Assembly (NCBI GenBank): GCA_937899645.1
Contig: CALCCD010000027.1
Coordinates: 1-35,679 of the forward strand
Reading direction: 5' to 3'
Length of the DNA stretch: 35,679 nt
Source of the DNA: an uncultured cyanobacterium
GTDB taxonomy: Bacteria; Cyanobacteriota; Cyanobacteriia; Cyanobacteriales; Geitlerinemataceae
Shown here: piece by piece, positions 34,034-35,679 of the stretch
Position numbering within the stretch: position 1 is the first letter of the stretch
Layout of the letters: the number at the start of each line of letters is the position of its first letter
The notes under the pieces: generated by a model
What the model was told of the DNA's origin: nothing
The model's database searches: none
The model's input: only the letters and a program-made list of their open reading frames with translations
Program-made: the position numbers and the translations under genes

Positions 34034-34777
34034 CTACTCCCACTCTGCCGCCTGTTGGCGCTCGGCTTCGATGACTTCGGTTTTCAGCGCCTCCCAGTCC
34101 ACGCCGTCCGCCGGGACATCGCGATCGAGCTGCCCGTCGCGGAGGTAGAGCAGCCGGTTGGCGAAGGCGCGGGCAACGTCGAACTGGTGCGTCACGAAGA
34201 CGATCGCGGTTCCGGTGGCGGCGAGATCGGTCAGGACGCGCACGAGCCGATCGCTGCGTCCGGCGTCGAGGGCGGAGGTGGGTTCGTCGAGCAGCAGTAG
34301 CTTTGGCTCGGTCGCCAGCGCCCGCGCGATCGCGACCCACTGGCGCTGGCCGACGGAGAGCTGCGCTTCGGTTTTTCGCATCCACTCGCTCGAGAGTTTG
34401 AGGCGATCGCACCAGTGGTTGACGCGCTGCTGAACGATCGCGGGTTTGAGGCCGCGCAGCTCGAGCGGATAGGCGATCGCGCGTTCGACGCTCTGGCCGA
34501 GCAGGCTGGACTCTTGCAGGACGAGGGTCGCGGTTTGGCGGTATTGCTGCACCGGCCAGTCTTGGAGCGATCGGCCGTCGAAGCGGATTTGGCCGCTGCT
34601 GGCTTCGTTGAGGCGGTTGCAGAGGCGCAAGAGCTGGGTTTTGCCGGAGCCGGACGCGCCGAGGAGGGCGCAGCGATCGCCGGGGTGGAGCTGAAAGCTG
34701 ATGTCGGTGAGGAGGGGTCGGTTGCCGAGGCTGGCGGTGAGGCTGACGCGATCGAGCTGGAGGAGGGGTGGGGTCAC
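34034..34777 (-). CDS. fetA: FetA-type ABC transporter ATP-binding protein
   Basis: A 247-residue ABC ATPase: Walker A GASGSGKT, Q-loop in LVLQESSLLGQ, signature LSVGQRQ (Val in place of the first Gly of LSGGQ), Walker B LLLLDEPTSALD and switch His in FVTHQ. The segment ESSLLGQSVERAIAYPLELRG and the overall pattern match ATPases that in cyanobacteria partner FetB/UPF0014 permeases, so its partner is probably the fetB gene about 27 kb away. The symbol rests on that similarity, and the substrate (iron in E. coli) is inferred. The start codon is only 17 bases behind the stop of the PemK/MazF-type toxin gene, so the two are probably on one transcript. Confidence 0.75.
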   Translation of the reverse strand: MTPPLLQLDRVSLTASLGNRPLLTDISFQLHPGDRCALLGASGSGKTQLLRLCNRLNEASSGQIRFDGRSLQDWPVQQYRQTATLVLQESSLLGQSVERAIAYPLELRGLKPAIVQQRVNHWCDRLKLSSEWMRKTEAQLSVGQRQWVAIARALATEPKLLLLDEPTSALDAGRSDRLVRVLTDLAATGTAIVFVTHQFDVARAFANRLLYLRDGQLDRDVPADGVDWEALKTEVIEAERQQAAEWE

Positions 34778-34794
34778 GGGGGATCGGGCGAAAT

Positions 34795-35115
34795 CTACTG
34801 CAAGTCGAGCCAGAGTCGTACGGCTTGCTCGACGGCTTCGAGCTGAGGTCGATCGAGTGTGCCGAGCTTGCGGATGAGTTTGACGTTAGGAATCGTGTTG
34901 ATGCCTTGGGCGTTGAAGGCTCCGGGCTTGAGATATGGGGTTTTGACGGGAACCTCGAAGCGGGAGTCTCGCAGTTGGGTGGTGTGGGGAATGATGCTGG
35001 TGATGGCGCGATCGCAGTCGTCGATTGGGATATTCAGCACGAGGCAGGGACGCACTTTTGCGACGTAGCCGAGATCGACGAGCCGGATTTCGCCGCGTTT
35101 GGGGTCAGTTTTCAT
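34795..35115 (-). CDS. PemK/MazF-type endoribonuclease toxin
   Basis: A 106-residue protein of the MazF/PemK toxin fold, mRNA interferases that cut RNA at short motifs. Seen: the N-terminal PKRGEIRLVDLGYVAKVRPCLVL (beta-hairpin with the conserved RG and RP), then the mid-protein ITSIIPHTTQLRDSRFEVPV with the conserved Thr, and GINTIPNVKLIRKLG near the C-terminus. The ATG at 35115 overlaps the antitoxin's stop by 11 bases, the usual translational coupling. Reading the same frame farther upstream runs through the antitoxin region in the wrong frame and is not protein. All conserved elements seem present, so the toxin looks functional. Confidence 0.87.
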   Translation of the reverse strand: MKTDPKRGEIRLVDLGYVAKVRPCLVLNIPIDDCDRAITSIIPHTTQLRDSRFEVPVKTPYLKPGAFNAQGINTIPNVKLIRKLGTLDRPQLEAVEQAVRLWLDLQ

Positions 35116-35292
35116 TTTCTTCGGCGTCGAACAGGCAAAAGAGGTCGTCGGCGGTTTGGGTGAGTTCGTCGTCGGTGAGGGGCGGGAAGTCGAGCTGGAG
35201 GGTGCGTTGCAGGAGGGCGAGCATGACGGTGTGTTGTTCTTCGGGGGGAGGCGATCGAAGGTTTCGAGGAGGGTGTTTGTAGTGGTGGTCAT
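35105..35292 (-). CDS. Antitoxin of the PemK/MazF pair, frame broken at a C6 run
   Basis: Starting at ATG 35292, the frame reads MTTTTNTLLETFDRLP. After a run of six C (G6 at 35243-35248 on the plus strand), sense continues only in the neighbouring frame: PPEEQHTVMLALLQRTLQ, then LDFPPLTDDELTQTADDLFC and LFDAEEN to a TGA at 35105-35107. The second part has the acidic C-terminal pattern (FPPLTDDEL ... LF.LFDAEE) of small cyanobacterial antitoxins that bind MazF-type toxins. Seven C would restore a single frame of about 62 codons. As sequenced, the gene is split. It may be a sequencing error, a real mutation, slippage-based phase variation, or programmed frameshifting. The toxin's ATG overlaps its end (ATGAAAACTGA). 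A downstream ATG in the second frame (the Met of VMLALL) might restart translation. Confidence 0.65.
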
Positions 35293-35334
35293 TGCTTTGT
35301 GGGGTGGTTTGGGAGAGAGGTTGGCGCGATCTGT

Positions 35335-35342
35335 GGGGGGGG
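35335..35342 (-). repeat. Eight-base homopolymer upstream of the antitoxin start
   Basis: A run of eight G on the plus strand (C on the coding strand) lies 42 bases upstream of the antitoxin ATG, between the operator-like repeats and the gene. Confidence 0.7.
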
Positions 35343-35343
35343 A

Positions 35344-35368
35344 AAGGTTTTGGAAACCTTGAAGGTTT
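35344..35368 (-). promoter_or_regulatory. Operator-like inverted repeats upstream of the toxin-antitoxin pair
   Basis: AAGGTTT (35344-35350), AAACCTT (35354-35360) and AAGGTTT (35362-35368) alternate in orientation, making a perfect palindrome of 15 bases at 35354-35368 and an overlapping inverted pair with a 3-base gap. It sits 52-76 bases upstream of the antitoxin start. Toxin-antitoxin operons are usually autoregulated through such sites. It could also help end transcription of the TPR gene upstream, though no T-run on the right strand is seen. Confidence 0.45.
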
Positions 35369-35372
35369 GAGG

Positions 35373-35679
35373 TTATGGCGGCGGGTTGGAGAGTTTTTCG
35401 GTGACGATCGCGATCGACTTCATCACGTCCTGCGTGCTGGGGTGCTGCTCTCCAAGCACTTTTCGCCAGATTTCTAGCGCCCGCTGATACAGCGGCAGGG
35501 CTTCGGCATACTGGCCGCGCTCGCGATACAGCCACGCCAAATTATTGAGGCTGGTGGCGGTATGGGGGTGGTCGCTGCCCAGTTGCCGTTCCCTGATGTC
35601 GAGGGCGCGTTGCAAGAGCGGTTCGGCTGACTCGTACTTCCCTTGCGATTGATACAATGCCGCCAAATTGTTGAGGCTT
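35373..35679 (-). CDS. Tetratricopeptide-repeat protein, C-terminal end (runs off the window)
   Basis: The visible part is about 101 residues of 42-residue TPR units of the kinesin-light-chain-like type: LNNLAALYQSQGKYESAEPL, then LQRALDIRERQLGSDHPHTA, and the next unit LNNLAWLYRERGQYAEALPL. A short non-repeat tail (MKSIAIVTEKLSNPPP) ends it. The reading frame continues past the window edge with no start inside, so it is partial. Such proteins in cyanobacteria often have many near-identical repeats and may carry an NB-ARC, CHAT or other domain at the other end, which cannot be seen here. The stop is 80 bases upstream of the antitoxin start. Confidence 0.88.
   Translation of the reverse strand, partial: SLNNLAALYQSQGKYESAEPLLQRALDIRERQLGSDHPHTATSLNNLAWLYRERGQYAEALPLYQRALEIWRKVLGEQHPSTQDVMKSIAIVTEKLSNPPP

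Noticed and set aside
34795-35535. A single 246-codon frame including the toxin and 140 upstream residues
   Set aside because: The upstream residues are Pro/Ser/Thr-rich nonsense from the antitoxin region in the wrong frame; the toxin starts at ATG 35115.

Overview
The window is cyanobacterial chromosome. Direct markers are psaC (photosystem I), chlI (Mg-chelatase), a PCP_red-type mini-protein, an SLH/OprB-type outer-membrane porin, an RpaA-type response regulator and very many copies of the HIP1 octamer GCGATCGC scattered through genes on both strands. Base composition looks GC-rich. No phage, integrase, transposase or CRISPR array is visible. The genus cannot be told from the sequence alone.

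Layout. 1-1730: remains of a two-component locus on the minus strand (a receiver domain cut off before its last elements, and the C-terminal receiver part of a hybrid kinase with a frame break). 1776-5638: plus-strand metabolic block with ilvE, a CysZ/EI24-type membrane protein, a PEP-CTERM exported protein behind an unusual array of 11-bp direct repeats, and aroE. 5683-10289: minus-strand block with a small conserved protein, the permease FetB and a 1093-residue fusion of an NTT/MFS-like membrane domain, HEAT-like repeats and a cyclic-nucleotide-binding domain. 10290-18250: a glycosyltransferase, an NlpC/P60 wall endopeptidase, a beta-lactamase-fold serine hydrolase, a GAF/PAS protein, chlI and ruvC. 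18370-22037: a small coiled-coil protein, an AarF/UbiB kinase, a PP2C phosphatase, and psaC with a clear terminator. 22302-26914 (minus): a VWA protein behind an Hsp70-like protein, then rpaA and recF. 27022-30856: CorA, an SLC13/RCK_C transporter, the PCP_red mini-protein and a lipoprotein. 31112-31237: tRNA-Asp with a terminator. 31701-35679: the porin, arsC, the ATPase FetA, a PemK/MazF-type toxin with an overlapping antitoxin whose frame is broken at a C6 run, and the C-terminal end of a TPR protein.

How the parts fit. Most genes are single housekeeping functions: amino-acid, chlorophyll and photosystem biogenesis, recombination, envelope and ion transport. The two halves of a Fet-type ABC exporter lie about 27 kb apart: permease at 6.1-6.9 kb, ATPase at 34.0-34.8 kb, the latter directly behind the toxin gene. 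Hsp70 and VWA form a close two-gene unit.

The most unusual structure is non-coding. A palindromic repeat family is present in at least four places (10.5, 13.0, 17.7 and 31.3 kb). Two copies share AT-rich terminal inverted repeats but differ in their central hairpin. Separately, short perfect or near-perfect tandem duplications of 11-15 bp sit at the 3' ends of several unrelated genes, three times overlapping the stop codon.
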